Assembly: GCA_017550285.1 (NCBI GenBank)
Contig: JAFZPP010000037.1
Coordinates: 43,088 to 107,087, forward strand
Length of the DNA stretch: 64,000 bases
Source of the DNA: Oscillospiraceae bacterium
Lineage (GTDB): Bacteria > Bacillota > Clostridia > Oscillospirales > Ruminococcaceae
Direction of reading: 5' to 3'
Shown here: in pieces, positions 24,485 through 33,391 of the stretch
Layout of the letters: each line of letters opens with the position of its first letter
Numbering within the stretch: the stretch's first letter is position 1
Program-made: the position numbers and the translations under genes
The notes under the pieces: model-generated
What the model was told of the DNA's origin: nothing
Databases searched by the model: none
Seen by the model: only the letters and a program-made list of their open reading frames with translations

Positions 24485-24727
24485 TATAATGGGGACAGTG
24501 AAGGGACAGTGCAGCAGTCCGTCAGGCTGTGATTGTTGCATATGTGCCTCACGGGAAGTATCAGAGGCTGTCGCCGGAGCCGGTATGAGAGAGCACCGGA
24601 ACCGGCAATACTATGATCATCCCGCCTGCCGGTGCGGTCCGTGAGAGGGGGGACCGCACCGGCGGGTTTCGGGAAACTGTGCTTGACACAAACTGGAAAA
24701 GGGTAATATGAAAAAGGGGAACATCCT
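24485..24727 (+). promoter_or_regulatory. Possible extended -10 promoter and structured leader of the SDR/alcohol dehydrogenase operon
   Basis: This gap of about 240 bases begins with TGCTATAAT (24482-24490) without a good -35. It then holds two GC-rich hairpins: GCCGG..CCGGT paired with ACCGG..CCGGC (about 24574-24606), and a long stem CCGGTGCGGTCC/GGACCGCACCGG (about 24630-24662) closed by CCCG/CGGG. A second promoter-like pair, TTGACA (24683-24688) with TAATAT (24704-24709), has a short 15-base spacer and leaves no room for a leader. I do not recognise a known riboswitch class; a cis-acting RNA is possible. Confidence 0.35.
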
Positions 24728-25750
24728 ATGCCTTTGAAAGTTTTACTCATAGGCGGGACCGGCACGATCAGTATGGCGATTACGCGGCGGCTGGCTGCGC
24801 AGGGACATGAGGTTTTTCTGCTCAACCGCGGCTCGCGTACCGCCGACCTGCCGGAATCGGTCAGGATCATTCGCTGCGATATCAGCGATGAAAAAGAAGC
24901 CGCAGGACTGCTGAACGACATGCAGTTTGATGCCGTCGGCGAATTTATCGGTTTTGTACCGGAGCAGGTACAGCGCGATGTGCGTCTGTTCGCAGGCAAA
25001 ACGCGGCAGTATATTTATATCAGCTCTGCGTCGGCATATCAGAAGCCGCCGGTCGAGAGCGTCATTACGGAAAGCACACCGCTTTCCAATCCGTACTGGC
25101 AATATTCGCGCGACAAGCTCGCGTGTGAAACATATTTGATGCAGCAATACCGTGAGAACGGCTTTCCGGTGACGATCGTCCGTCCGAGCCATACCTATGA
25201 CGAACGCGCCGTACCGCTCGGCGTTCACGGGAAACTGGGAAGCTGGCAGGTTGTCCGCCGGATCATGGACGGCAAGCCCGTGATCATTCACGGCGACGGC
25301 ACTTCGCTCTGGACAGTGACGCATAACAGTGATTTTGCAAAAGGATACTGCGGTCTGATCGGAAATGTTCATGCCATAGGACAGGCGTATCATATCACTT
25401 CGGATGAGCGTGTCACATGGAATCAGATTTATCAGTGCATTGCGGATACGCTCGGCGTGCCGCTGAAGGCTTGCCATATTCCCTCGGATTTTCTCGCTGC
25501 GGTCAGCGATTATGATTTTGAGGGCAGTCTGACCGGTGATAAGGCGTGCTCGGTGATTTTTGATAATACGAAGATCAAGCGTGCGGTGCCGGATTTCTGT
25601 GCGGCTGTCCGTGCCGATCAGGGCATCCGTCAGACGGTGCAGTATATTCTGGCGCATCCGGAATATCAGATTCCCGATCCGGAATTTGATGCATGGTGCG
25701 ACCGTGTGATTGCTGCCTATGAGAATCTGAAAGGAGCGCTTGCAGAGTGA
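24728..25750 (+). CDS. NAD-dependent epimerase/dehydratase family (extended SDR) protein
   Basis: A 340-residue protein with an N-terminal nucleotide-binding loop LIGGTGTISMAITRRLAAQGHEVFLLNRGS and the SDR catalytic Ser/Tyr/Lys set (YISSASAY... and YSRDKLACE). It resembles nucleoside-diphosphate-sugar epimerase-like or CSP41-like proteins. The substrate cannot be told from sequence. AAAAGGGGA lies 8 bases before the ATG. The next gene starts within its stop, so the two are translationally coupled. Confidence 0.85.
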   Translation: MPLKVLLIGGTGTISMAITRRLAAQGHEVFLLNRGSRTADLPESVRIIRCDISDEKEAAGLLNDMQFDAVGEFIGFVPEQVQRDVRLFAGKTRQYIYISSASAYQKPPVESVITESTPLSNPYWQYSRDKLACETYLMQQYRENGFPVTIVRPSHTYDERAVPLGVHGKLGSWQVVRRIMDGKPVIIHGDGTSLWTVTHNSDFAKGYCGLIGNVHAIGQAYHITSDERVTWNQIYQCIADTLGVPLKACHIPSDFLAAVSDYDFEGSLTGDKACSVIFDNTKIKRAVPDFCAAVRADQGIRQTVQYILAHPEYQIPDPEFDAWCDRVIAAYENLKGALAE

Positions 25751-26928
25751 ATAACTTTCAGTTTTGCAGCCCGACCGAATTTGTATTCGGCAGAGGGACT
25801 GAAAATGAAGCAGGTATATATGTCAAAAAGCACGGCGGTACGAAGGTGCTGCTGCATTACGGCGGCGGCTCTGCCGTCCGGAGCGGTCTGATTGACCGTG
25901 TGAAGCAGTCGCTTGCAGCATCCGGCATCGGCGTTGTCGAGCTCGGCGGCGTCAAGCCGAATCCGCGTGATACACTGGTTTATCAGGGCATCGAGCTCTG
26001 CCGCAAAGAGGGCGTGGATTTCATCCTTGCAGTCGGCGGCGGCTCGTCGATTGATTCGTCCAAGGCGATTGCCATGGGCGTCCCCTACGCAGGGGATTTC
26101 TGGGATTTCTACTGCGGGAAAGCTGCGATACAAGCGGCACTCCCCGTCGGAACTGTCCTGACCATAGCAGCAGCCGGGAGTGAGGGCTCCGGCGATTCTG
26201 TGGTCACAAGGGAGGCAGACGGTCTGAAAAGAGGTACGGGCTCTGATCTGATCCGTCCGCGGTTCTCAATCCTGAATCCGGAGCTCACCTGCACGCTGCC
26301 TGCCTATCAGACAGCGTGCGGCGCGACGGACATTATGGCGCATGTTTTCGAGCGCTATTTTACCAATACGCAGGAGGTCGAAATCACCGACCGTCTCTGC
26401 GAAGCCGTCCTCCTGACCATGGTGAAGGAGACACCGCGCGTGATTGCACAGCCTGACCTGTACGAGGCACGCGCAAATATCATGTGGGCTGGCACCGTCG
26501 CGCATACGAATCTCGTCGGTGTCGGCAGAGAGCAGGACTGGAACAGCCACGGCATAGAGCACGAGCTTTCCGCGCTCTATGACTGCGCACACGGTGCCGG
26601 TCTTGCCGTAATTATGCCCGCATGGATGGAATTTGTTTATCAGCATGATGTGATGCGCTTTGCACAGATCGCTGTCCGGCTTTGGGGCTGTCAGATGAAT
26701 TTTGCGCATCCGGATGTCACCGCGCTGGAAGGCATCCGCTGCTTCCGCCGCTTCCTGCACAGCATCGGTATGCCGGTCAATTTTGCAGAGCTCGGCGCGA
26801 AGGAGGAGGATATTCCGAAGCTGGTCGAAAAATTCGGCATCGGCGACGGAAAGACCGGCGGATTTGTACATCTTTCTGCGGCTGATATTGCGGAGATTTA
26901 CCGCATTGCCGCACACGCTGCCCTTTGA
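25747..26928 (+). CDS. Iron-containing alcohol dehydrogenase
   Basis: A 393-residue group III (iron-dependent) alcohol dehydrogenase, closest in style to butanol dehydrogenase/YqhD proteins. The nucleotide site includes AVGGGSSIDSSKAIAMG. Metal ligands are visible as Asp and His in GATDIMAHVFERYF and as His in WNSHGIEHELSALYDCAHGAGLA. It would reduce aldehydes with NAD(P)H. The start is GTG at 25747, overlapping the upstream stop, with AAGGAG upstream. Confidence 0.92.
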   Translation: MNNFQFCSPTEFVFGRGTENEAGIYVKKHGGTKVLLHYGGGSAVRSGLIDRVKQSLAASGIGVVELGGVKPNPRDTLVYQGIELCRKEGVDFILAVGGGSSIDSSKAIAMGVPYAGDFWDFYCGKAAIQAALPVGTVLTIAAAGSEGSGDSVVTREADGLKRGTGSDLIRPRFSILNPELTCTLPAYQTACGATDIMAHVFERYFTNTQEVEITDRLCEAVLLTMVKETPRVIAQPDLYEARANIMWAGTVAHTNLVGVGREQDWNSHGIEHELSALYDCAHGAGLAVIMPAWMEFVYQHDVMRFAQIAVRLWGCQMNFAHPDVTALEGIRCFRRFLHSIGMPVNFAELGAKEEDIPKLVEKFGIGDGKTGGFVHLSAADIAEIYRIAAHAAL

Positions 26929-26966
26929 CTGCGCAGGATTCAGGGATATCTGCGCGATATAGATTT

Positions 26967-27006
26967 AACCGACATGGATACTGGAAGCCGTGTCGGTTCT
27001 TTTTTT
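26967..27006 (+). terminator. Rho-independent terminator after the alcohol dehydrogenase
   Basis: The stem AACCGACA/TGTCGGTT (26967-26974 with 26991-26998) is followed by a C and seven T residues. Confidence 0.85.
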
Positions 27007-27047
27007 GCATTTGTTCACGCGGTTTACAAAAGAATATGGAAAACCGC

Positions 27048-27076
27048 TTGCATTTTTATGCGCAATGTGCTATAAT
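27048..27076 (+). promoter_or_regulatory. Promoter of the zinc-ribbon/LRAT operon
   Basis: TTGCAT (27048-27053), 17 bases, TATAAT (27071-27076) with TGC before the -10. The leader is about 80 bases. Confidence 0.8.
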
Positions 27077-27164
27077 ATGAATATGTGCAGATAAGCAGTT
27101 CGCAGTCCGGTGACAGAAAAACGGCTGCAAGATACTTGATTGTGCAACAGAGGAGGGCACTCTT

Positions 27165-28403
27165 ATGAAATGTCCGCATTGTCACGCTGCCATACCGGAT
27201 AAATTTTCATTTTGTCCGCAGTGCGGCGCAGCAGTCCGTACCGAATCCGGCAGAGTCATTCGTCCGGACGGTGCGCGCAGAGTTGTGAATACGGTACTGA
27301 TCGGTGTACTTGCCGCGAATGTGGTCGGCGGTGCTTTTCTGATCCACGGAATCCATAAAAAGCATCAGTCGCCGCCGGAGACCTCGATTTCCGAGGTGCA
27401 GCCGGAGGACAGCAAGCCTGAAAAGACGACCGAAGCACCGAAGGAAACCAAACCCGAAACCGAAGCCGCTGCGGAAGCGACAACCAAAGCAACGACAATC
27501 AAGGAAACAGAAGCAACAACTGCAAAAACAACCAAGGCAACCACCACAACGGAGAAAACAACCAAAACAACTAAGGCGACTACGACAACGGAGAAAACAA
27601 CCAAAACGACCAAGGCGACCACTACCACGGAGAAAACGACGAAGAAAACAACCGAAAAGACAACCGCCAAAACAACTGCAAAGTCAGCCAAGAAAACGAA
27701 AACAACGGCTTCTTCCGCCAAGAAGGAAGATACGAAAACCACTGCCAAGCAGGAGCAGCAGCAACAGCAGCAACAGCAGGTTGTGCAGCAGCCCGCGCAG
27801 CAGGAGCAGCAGAGTACGCTGACCTCTGATTATTATGCAAAGCTCGGGGCGATGCCGTTTGTCTGCGGCAATAACGGAGACCCGTTCCTGCCGCCGGGAA
27901 TGTATACGAAGGCTGCGAATGAAGACGGCAGTGCGCAGAGTGAGGCGGATGCCAAGCAGGCGATGCTGAATCTGCCGATCAACTGGGGCAATGACGCGGA
28001 TATTTTCTGCGGCACGACGCCCGATGACAACGGTACATCCAATTCGACCTACCGCTATATCGCCGATGCATTTCCGGTTCCGGGCTTTGCGGATCTGCAA
28101 ATGCCGGCGTCGATTGATCTCTATATCCATAACGGTACAGCCGCGCACGGCAGTCATCTGCGTGCAATCGACTATCGCTTCGGCAATCATCCCGATTACA
28201 GCGGACCGTATATCTGGACACGCGCGGAGATCGAATCCTATTTCAAGCAGCTGACAGAATATGCTGACTCACTTTACGGCGGTCATGAGCAGATCAGCGA
28301 CAGCACGCTGGGTCATTACCGCTATCGGAACGGAGCGCTCGATATCGGATACTACGAGCGAAACGGCAGGTATATCCTTTGGATTTCGCGCTCCAACGAT
28401 TGA
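27165..28403 (+). CDS. Zinc-ribbon membrane protein with Thr/Lys repeat stalk
   Basis: A 412-residue protein of unknown function. It starts with a zinc ribbon (CPHC...CPQC, residues 3-23), then a membrane helix (about 45-65) and a low-complexity stalk of roughly 130 residues containing three 13-residue Lys-Ala-Thr-Thr-Thr-Thr-Glu-Lys-Thr-Thr-Lys-Thr-Thr repeats and a Gln-rich stretch. A folded C-terminal domain of about 180 residues follows (from LTSDYYAKLGAMPFVCGNN) with many aromatic residues. The topology suggests a cytoplasmic ribbon and an external C domain held off the membrane. It is 17 bases upstream of the LRAT-like gene, likely co-transcribed. Confidence 0.8.
   Translation: MKCPHCHAAIPDKFSFCPQCGAAVRTESGRVIRPDGARRVVNTVLIGVLAANVVGGAFLIHGIHKKHQSPPETSISEVQPEDSKPEKTTEAPKETKPETEAAAEATTKATTIKETEATTAKTTKATTTTEKTTKTTKATTTTEKTTKTTKATTTTEKTTKKTTEKTTAKTTAKSAKKTKTTASSAKKEDTKTTAKQEQQQQQQQQVVQQPAQQEQQSTLTSDYYAKLGAMPFVCGNNGDPFLPPGMYTKAANEDGSAQSEADAKQAMLNLPINWGNDADIFCGTTPDDNGTSNSTYRYIADAFPVPGFADLQMPASIDLYIHNGTAAHGSHLRAIDYRFGNHPDYSGPYIWTRAEIESYFKQLTEYADSLYGGHEQISDSTLGHYRYRNGALDIGYYERNGRYILWISRSND
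27534..27650 (+). repeat. Three 39-bp tandem repeats in the Thr/Lys stalk
   Basis: Units at 27534-27572, 27573-27611 and 27612-27650 encode KATTTTEKTTKTT-like 13-residue blocks. They differ mainly at third codon positions, so protein sequence is kept while DNA drifts. Such repeats can change length by slippage. Confidence 0.85.
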
Positions 28404-28420
28404 TTCGCAGGAGGTAATAT

Positions 28421-29311
28421 ATGGAATTCTGGGACGCAGTCAGCCGCGGCATGGACCGTCTCGCAAACAAGCTCGATGCCCTTTCCGAGAATTATCAGGC
28501 GCAGCATTCGGACACCGGCTTTACCATTATGGATAAGGATTATTGCTGGGAGGATCTGGATTATGCATCGGATTTCACCTTGCAGCGTCATGTGGTCTCG
28601 GGCGAATGCCGGATCGTCGATCAGTACGGTCAGATCGTAGACCGCGGCACGCAGGCACAGCTTGAGCAGTCTATGATCCGGCGCGCGGCGCGTGCGGAGG
28701 CGATTCGTGCGGCAGGCGGAACCGTTCCGGTCGGGACGGATTTCAGCAGCACGATGACCCCGCCGGACACCGCAGTTCCATATACGGGCATACAGCCGGT
28801 GCAGGCACAGTACGGCGACATCATCGGCGTTGTGCGGCGCGGCGGTACTTATGTGCATTACGGCATCTACGTCAGCGATACCTGCATCGTGCACTATAAT
28901 ATTCCGGCGAGCAAGACAATCGGACATGCGACGGTGCATGCGACGAATCTGCGCAATTTCCTGCGGGATGATTCGGCGGAATACTTCATTCTGGATTTTC
29001 CGAAGCCCTATGTGCCGCCCGTGGCACTCGGCAGTGCAGGCAGCACGCCGCATACCAACAGCTATTCCGAGGAGCTTGCGCGCTCCTTGCAGCAGACCTA
29101 CGGCTATCATCTGTATACGCCGGAGGAGACCGTTGCCCGTGCGCGGTCGCGTCTGGGCGAGACAAGCTATAATCTTTTTACCAATAACTGCGAGCATTTT
29201 GCGATCTGGTGCAAGACCGGCGTCAGCGAATCGCTGCAAGTCAACAATATGCTCGGCGCACTGCTGAACAATCAGCACTGGCAGTTCCGCAAGCCCATGT
29301 TCCGCTTATGA
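28421..29311 (+). CDS. LRAT-domain (NlpC/P60-like) protein
   Basis: A 296-residue protein. The middle holds an LRAT-type papain-like domain: YGDIIGVVRRGGTYVHYGIYVSDTCIVHYN supplies the His, and NCEHFAIWCKTG supplies the catalytic Cys with the typical Asn-Cys-Glu-His-Phe. LRAT relatives are acyltransferases or thiol hydrolases. The first 110 residues are an N-terminal extension without signal peptide that I do not recognise. It sits directly after the zinc-ribbon membrane protein with AGGAGG before the ATG, which suggests a joint role. Confidence 0.85.
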   Translation: MEFWDAVSRGMDRLANKLDALSENYQAQHSDTGFTIMDKDYCWEDLDYASDFTLQRHVVSGECRIVDQYGQIVDRGTQAQLEQSMIRRAARAEAIRAAGGTVPVGTDFSSTMTPPDTAVPYTGIQPVQAQYGDIIGVVRRGGTYVHYGIYVSDTCIVHYNIPASKTIGHATVHATNLRNFLRDDSAEYFILDFPKPYVPPVALGSAGSTPHTNSYSEELARSLQQTYGYHLYTPEETVARARSRLGETSYNLFTNNCEHFAIWCKTGVSESLQVNNMLGALLNNQHWQFRKPMFRL

Positions 29312-29316
29312 AGCGA

Positions 29317-29353
29317 AAATTCCCGGCAGACATGCGCCTGTCGGGAATTTCTG
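29317..29353 (+). terminator. Terminator after the LRAT-like gene
   Basis: A 13-bp stem with one G-U pair (29317-29329 with 29338-29350) followed by a short T-rich tail. Confidence 0.7.
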
Positions 29354-29375
29354 TTCCGAATCTGAGGGAGGCACC

Positions 29376-29960
29376 ATGCAAATCGAGGGCATTTCATCCG
29401 AAATCAATCTGATCCGCAGCAGCAGGCGTTCGCTTGCCGCGGAGATTCTGCCGGACGGCAGCGTGACGGTCCGCGCACCGATGCGCATGCCGGAGAAGGA
29501 GATCGTGCGCTTTCTTTCCGAGAAAGCGGCGGGCATCGAGAAGCATGTGCAGAAGCGCCTCGCACAGAACCGGACACTCGCGGTGCTTCCGCCCTTTACG
29601 CCGGAGGATATCCGCGATATGGCAAAGCGCGCAGCCGCAGTGATTCCGATGCGTGTGGAATATTTTGCGAAGGAGATCGGCGTCAGCTACGGACGTATCA
29701 CGATCCGCAATCAGAAAACGCGCTGGGGGAGCTGTACTGCGGAGGGCAATCTGAATTTCAACTGCCTGCTCATGGCAGCGCCGCCGGAGGTGCTCGACAG
29801 TGTTATCGTGCATGAGCTCTGTCACCGGCTGCACGCGAATCATTCAAAGCAGTTTTATGATGCGGTGTACAGGGTGTTTCCCGATTATGACCGCTGCAAT
29901 GCGTGGCTGAAACAAAACGGCGGATTGCTGATCCGGCGAATGGAGGCAGGAAATCAATGA
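29376..29960 (+). CDS. YgjP/M48-like metal-dependent hydrolase
   Basis: A 194-residue protein of the YgjP (DUF45/WLM-like) family. It has the zinc-peptidase signature HELCHRLHANHSKQFY (HExxH with a following Asn-His-Ser), preceded by the family block RWGSCTAEGNLNFNCLLMAAP. No signal peptide is present, so it is cytoplasmic. The substrate is unknown. GAGGGAGG precedes the ATG. Its stop overlaps the next start. Confidence 0.9.
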   Translation: MQIEGISSEINLIRSSRRSLAAEILPDGSVTVRAPMRMPEKEIVRFLSEKAAGIEKHVQKRLAQNRTLAVLPPFTPEDIRDMAKRAAAVIPMRVEYFAKEIGVSYGRITIRNQKTRWGSCTAEGNLNFNCLLMAAPPEVLDSVIVHELCHRLHANHSKQFYDAVYRVFPDYDRCNAWLKQNGGLLIRRMEAGNQ

Positions 29961-30409
29961 ACCTGAAACGAATCAAACCGGCAATGCTGACCGCGGTGCT
30001 GCTGCTGACGATGCTGCTCGGCGGCTGCGGCGATCCGGCAAACTATGATCTGCCTGCGCAGCCACAGGAATTCAAGGTCTCCGATTTTACGAATCCGGAG
30101 CTGAATACGGATGCATATGCGAGCATCGAATACAACGGCAGAAGCTATATTCCCTTCGGAACGCTGACACGAAAGCTCAAGGGTTCGGATGTCGGGGAAT
30201 GTCTCGGCTATATCACGCAAATGGACCTGAAGGACGAAGCGACGCGCATTACGCTGCTGAAGGCGGACAGTGACTGCAATTTTCTCATTGCTGTGGATAC
30301 GGACAGCGAATCGCTGGAAACAACGGTGATGCGCGCGATTGATACGAAGAAAAAGGACATCCCGATTCCGGATTTTATCAAGGATGAGGAATACGAGTTC
30401 TGGAAATAA
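29957..30409 (+). CDS. Small lipoprotein of unknown function
   Basis: A 150-residue lipoprotein: signal peptide with lipobox Leu-Gly-Gly-Cys and a mature acidic domain of about 125 residues with alternating strands. The ATGA overlap with the YgjP stop and the GGAGG site 8 bases upstream fix the start at 29957. I do not recognise the domain. Co-translation with a protease-like gene may be only positional. Confidence 0.8.
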   Translation: MNLKRIKPAMLTAVLLLTMLLGGCGDPANYDLPAQPQEFKVSDFTNPELNTDAYASIEYNGRSYIPFGTLTRKLKGSDVGECLGYITQMDLKDEATRITLLKADSDCNFLIAVDTDSESLETTVMRAIDTKKKDIPIPDFIKDEEYEFWK

Positions 30410-30462
30410 AATGATTTGAAGCGTGATTTCTCAGAGACAACGCTGACAAGGAGGCAAAATAC

Positions 30463-31014
30463 ATGCGAGTGATTACAGGAACGGCGCGCGGCAGGCGCCT
30501 GATGACGCCGGAGGGGCTGGATACCCGCCCGACGACCGATAAAGTGAAGGAGGCAATCTGCTCATCCCTGCAATTTGATTTTCCGGAGGCGAATGTGCTT
30601 GATCTGTTCGCAGGCAGCGGACAAATGGCGATTGAAGCGCTGAGCCGCGGTGCACGGCGCGCTACGCTGATTGATGCCGACCAGCGCGCAATCACCTGCA
30701 TTCGGGAGAATGTCAAAAACTGCGGCTTTGCCGATCAGGCGACTGTGCTCAAATCGGATTCCGTCAGCTTTTTGCAGCGGACATCGGAGCACTTTGATAT
30801 TGCATTCCTTGATCCGCCCTACCGCCACGGAATTTTGGAGCAGATTCTGCCGATTCTCGCAGAAAAAATGCAGAAAAACGGGATAATTGTCTGTGAGCAT
30901 GAGCCGGAATGCAAAATTCCTGAGAGAATTCTGCATTTTGACTTGCAAAAGCAGAAAAAATATGGTAAAATAATAATAAGTATTTACCGGAACGCCGATG
31001 CAGATGCCGATTGA
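30463..31014 (+). CDS. rsmD: 16S rRNA (guanine966-N2)-methyltransferase RsmD
   Basis: A 183-residue SAM methyltransferase. It begins MRVITGTARGRRLMTPEG and has RPTTDKVKEAICSSL, VLDLFAGSGQMAIEALSRGA for SAM binding and the catalytic DPPY. Order with coaD downstream is the usual one in Firmicutes. AAGGAGG precedes the ATG. Confidence 0.95.
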   Translation: MRVITGTARGRRLMTPEGLDTRPTTDKVKEAICSSLQFDFPEANVLDLFAGSGQMAIEALSRGARRATLIDADQRAITCIRENVKNCGFADQATVLKSDSVSFLQRTSEHFDIAFLDPPYRHGILEQILPILAEKMQKNGIIVCEHEPECKIPERILHFDLQKQKKYGKIIISIYRNADADAD

Positions 31015-31063
31015 CCTGATGCGAACCGGTATCAACCTGACGGAACGCAGAAAGGAATCTGCC

Positions 31064-31657
31064 ATGAGTGAAACAAAACGCCGTGTCGCGGTCTGCCCCG
31101 GCAGCTTCGATCCGGTCACATACGGGCACCTTGATATCATCAGCAGAGCCGCAAAGCTCTTTGACAAGGTGATCGTGCTCGTATCAGCGAATCTCGAAAA
31201 GCATCCCGTGTTTACCCTCACCGAGCGTCTGCTCATGATCGAAAAGGTGACCGCGGGCTTCGATAATATTGTCATTGACATACTGGAGGACGAGCTGCTC
31301 GCGGATTATGTCCGCAGGGTCGGCGCGAATGCAATCGTCAAGGGTCTGCGCGCCGTGACGGACTTTGAATATGAGTTCCAGATGGCACTCGGCAACAAGA
31401 AGCTCTATCCGGGCGCCGAGACCGTATTCCTCACGACCGCAGCAGAGAATATGTATCTCAGCTCCAGCATCGTCCGGCAGATCGCCACGCTCGGCGGCGA
31501 TATCAGCAGCTTTGTTCCGCCGGAGATTCTCTCGGTTATCATGGAACGGCTGCATAAACCACAGAACCATTCACCTTCCGGAAAGACTGCCAGCGCGCAG
31601 GAGCTCCGGCAGGTGCAGCAATTTGCAAATGCAATCGGAAAGGAAGAATCGGAATGA
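31064..31657 (+). CDS. coaD: Phosphopantetheine adenylyltransferase
   Basis: A 197-residue enzyme making dephospho-CoA from phosphopantetheine and ATP. It has CPGSFDPVTYGHLDIISRA with the TxGH-type motif, VKGLRAVTDFEYEFQMA, and ENMYLSSSIVRQIATLGGDISSFVP. The start at 31064 follows GAAAGGA; an upstream start would run into rsmD. It is about 35 residues longer than most CoaD proteins, through a polar tail that shows no motif. Confidence 0.95.
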   Translation: MSETKRRVAVCPGSFDPVTYGHLDIISRAAKLFDKVIVLVSANLEKHPVFTLTERLLMIEKVTAGFDNIVIDILEDELLADYVRRVGANAIVKGLRAVTDFEYEFQMALGNKKLYPGAETVFLTTAAENMYLSSSIVRQIATLGGDISSFVPPEILSVIMERLHKPQNHSPSGKTASAQELRQVQQFANAIGKEESE

Positions 31658-32097
31658 GTGTATTTGATGTTCTTGACGAAATGGATGACCTTCTGGACAA
31701 TGCGAAAGTGTTTCCGCTTGCCGCACATAAGATCGTCATTGACGGTGACCGCTTCCGTGAACTGGTCAACGATATCCGTCTCAACATGCCGAAGGAGATG
31801 AAGCGTGCGCAGACCATTGACTATGACTGCGACCGCATCATGAAGGAGGCGCAGTCCAACGCGGAAAAGATTATCCGCGGCGCAGAGGAGCGTGCAAAGG
31901 CACTGGTTGCGGAGAATTCCATTGTTGAGGAAGCAAAGAAGCGCGCCCATGAGATCCTTGCAAAGACCAAGGCAAAGTGTGAGGATACGAAGGATGCGAC
32001 GGCAGCTTATGTCCTGCAATCCCTGAACTCGACCGAGACCAAGCTCAGCGAGCTGATGCAGGATCTCAAGCGTGAAAAGAGTAATTGGGAAAAATAA
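31654..32097 (+). CDS. Coiled-coil protein downstream of coaD
   Basis: A 147-residue, mostly helical protein, overlapping coaD by 4 bases. Residues about 60-145 form a long charged coiled coil with Ala-rich heptads (IMKEAQSNAEKIIRGAEERAKALVAEN), similar to the stator or b-type subunits of ATP synthases and to DivIVA-like proteins. There is no membrane segment. A protein of this kind often follows coaD in Clostridia, but its function is not known to me. Confidence 0.75.
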   Translation: MSVFDVLDEMDDLLDNAKVFPLAAHKIVIDGDRFRELVNDIRLNMPKEMKRAQTIDYDCDRIMKEAQSNAEKIIRGAEERAKALVAENSIVEEAKKRAHEILAKTKAKCEDTKDATAAYVLQSLNSTETKLSELMQDLKREKSNWEK

Positions 32098-32630
32098 AGC
32101 GTGAAAAGCGGCAGCTGGTGATCCGGCTTGTGCTGACGCTGCTCTGGATGTGCGTGATTTTCTGGTTCTCCGCGAAGAATGCGGATGAATCCAGCAGCAT
32201 GAGCGGCGGACTGCTCCGGTCACTGCTTTCGGTTGTGATTCCGCACTGGAAGGTGCGCAGCGCTGCCGAACAGCAGGCGATCATAGATCAGCTGCATACG
32301 ATCTTTCGCAAATGCGGACATTTTTCGGAATATACCGTTCTGGGGATTCTGCTTGCCGCAGCGGCAAGGCAGCTCCGGAAATGCATAGCAGAAAGCCGGC
32401 AGGCGATCACGAAAGAAGTGATAATACTGCCGGCGCTTTGTGCGTTGCTCTATGCATGCAGCGATGAATTCCACCAGCGGTTTGTAGCGGGACGGAGTTG
32501 TGAGCTGCGGGATGTCTGCATTGATTTCGGCGGTGCAGTGCTGGGAATACTGATTTCGACAGGACTGTCACTGGTATTGCACAGGATCATAAAAAACAGG
32601 CAGAAAAAAGCCGCGCAATGTAAGCCGTAA
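32085..32630 (+). CDS. VanZ-like membrane protein
   Basis: A 181-residue VanZ-family protein with about four membrane helices and the family blocks FWFSAKNADESSSMS, FRKCGHFSEYTVLG and DEFHQRFVAGRSCELRDVCIDFGGAVLG. VanZ itself lowers teicoplanin sensitivity; most chromosomal members have unknown roles. The start is uncertain: a TTG at 32085 overlaps the preceding gene and no strong ribosome site is seen. Confidence 0.85.
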   Translation: MGKIKREKRQLVIRLVLTLLWMCVIFWFSAKNADESSSMSGGLLRSLLSVVIPHWKVRSAAEQQAIIDQLHTIFRKCGHFSEYTVLGILLAAAARQLRKCIAESRQAITKEVIILPALCALLYACSDEFHQRFVAGRSCELRDVCIDFGGAVLGILISTGLSLVLHRIIKNRQKKAAQCKP

Positions 32631-32650
32631 AGCTGCATTGTGCGGTTTTT
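32611..32650. terminator. Bidirectional terminator between convergent VanZ and ABC genes
   Basis: CCGCGCAATG pairs with CATTGTGCGG (32611-32620 with 32636-32645, one G-U) and is followed by five T residues; an A run on the left side serves the minus strand. Confidence 0.8.
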
Positions 32651-32665
32651 CTTTCTGATGAAATT

Positions 32666-33391
32666 TCAGAGCACTTTGGAGAGAAATTCCCTGAGACGCG
32701 GATTTTTGGGGCTGCGGAAAAATTCCTTCGGATTATTCTGTTCGACAACGCCGCCGTCTGCCATAAACATCACGCGCGAGGCAACTTCCTTCGCAAAGCC
32801 CATTTCATGTGTCACGACGATCATTGTCATGCCGTCGTCTGCGAGCTGCTTCATGAGCTGCAAGACCTCGCCGACCATTTCCGGATCGAGTGCAGAGGTC
32901 GGCTCATCAAACAGCATGACCTCGGGATTCATTGCCAGTGCGCGCGCAATCGCAATGCGCTGCTTCTGACCGCCGGAGAGCTGCGAGGGATATGCCTTTG
33001 CCTTATCCGGCAGCCCGACACGTTCGAGCAGTTCCTTCGCCTTTTTATCTGCTGCTGCCGCGTCCATGCGCTTCAGCTTGACCGGTGCAAGCGTGATATT
33101 CTGCTGGATGGTCAGATGCGGGAACAGATTAAAGTGCTGGAACACCATGCCCATGCGCATCCGAACCTCATTGATCTCCTTGTCATGCAGATGCGTGATC
33201 TCCTTGCCGTCGAAGAAAATTTCGCCGCCGGTCGGCTGTTCCATGAGATTCAGGCAGCGCAGAAAGGTCGATTTGCCGGAGCCGGAGGGTCCGATGATGA
33301 CAACCTTTTCACCCTTTTCGATATGCTCTGTGATGCCGCAGAGCACCTTTGTATTGTGAAAATCCTTCGTCAAATTTTTAACGTCGATCAT
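32666..33391 (-). CDS. Polar amino-acid ABC transporter ATPase
   Basis: A 241-residue ATPase of the GlnQ/HisP type. Walker [10 protein letters not shown] (34-42), Q loop [13 protein letters not shown], signature LSGGQ, Walker [13 protein letters not shown] and switch VTHEMGF are all present. It powers uptake with the permease just upstream, whose stop it overlaps by 14 bases. The ribosome site AAAGGAGG lies inside the permease gene. Confidence 0.95.
   Translation of the reverse strand: MIDVKNLTKDFHNTKVLCGITEHIEKGEKVVIIGPSGSGKSTFLRCLNLMEQPTGGEIFFDGKEITHLHDKEINEVRMRMGMVFQHFNLFPHLTIQQNITLAPVKLKRMDAAAADKKAKELLERVGLPDKAKAYPSQLSGGQKQRIAIARALAMNPEVMLFDEPTSALDPEMVGEVLQLMKQLADDGMTMIVVTHEMGFAKEVASRVMFMADGGVVEQNNPKEFFRSPKNPRLREFLSKVL

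Noticed and set aside
24630..24665. T-box-like string GGGGGGACCGC before the SDR gene
   Set aside because: The match to the T-box core is partial and explained by the palindrome. No specifier loop was seen, and the downstream genes are not aminoacyl-tRNA synthetase or amino-acid genes.
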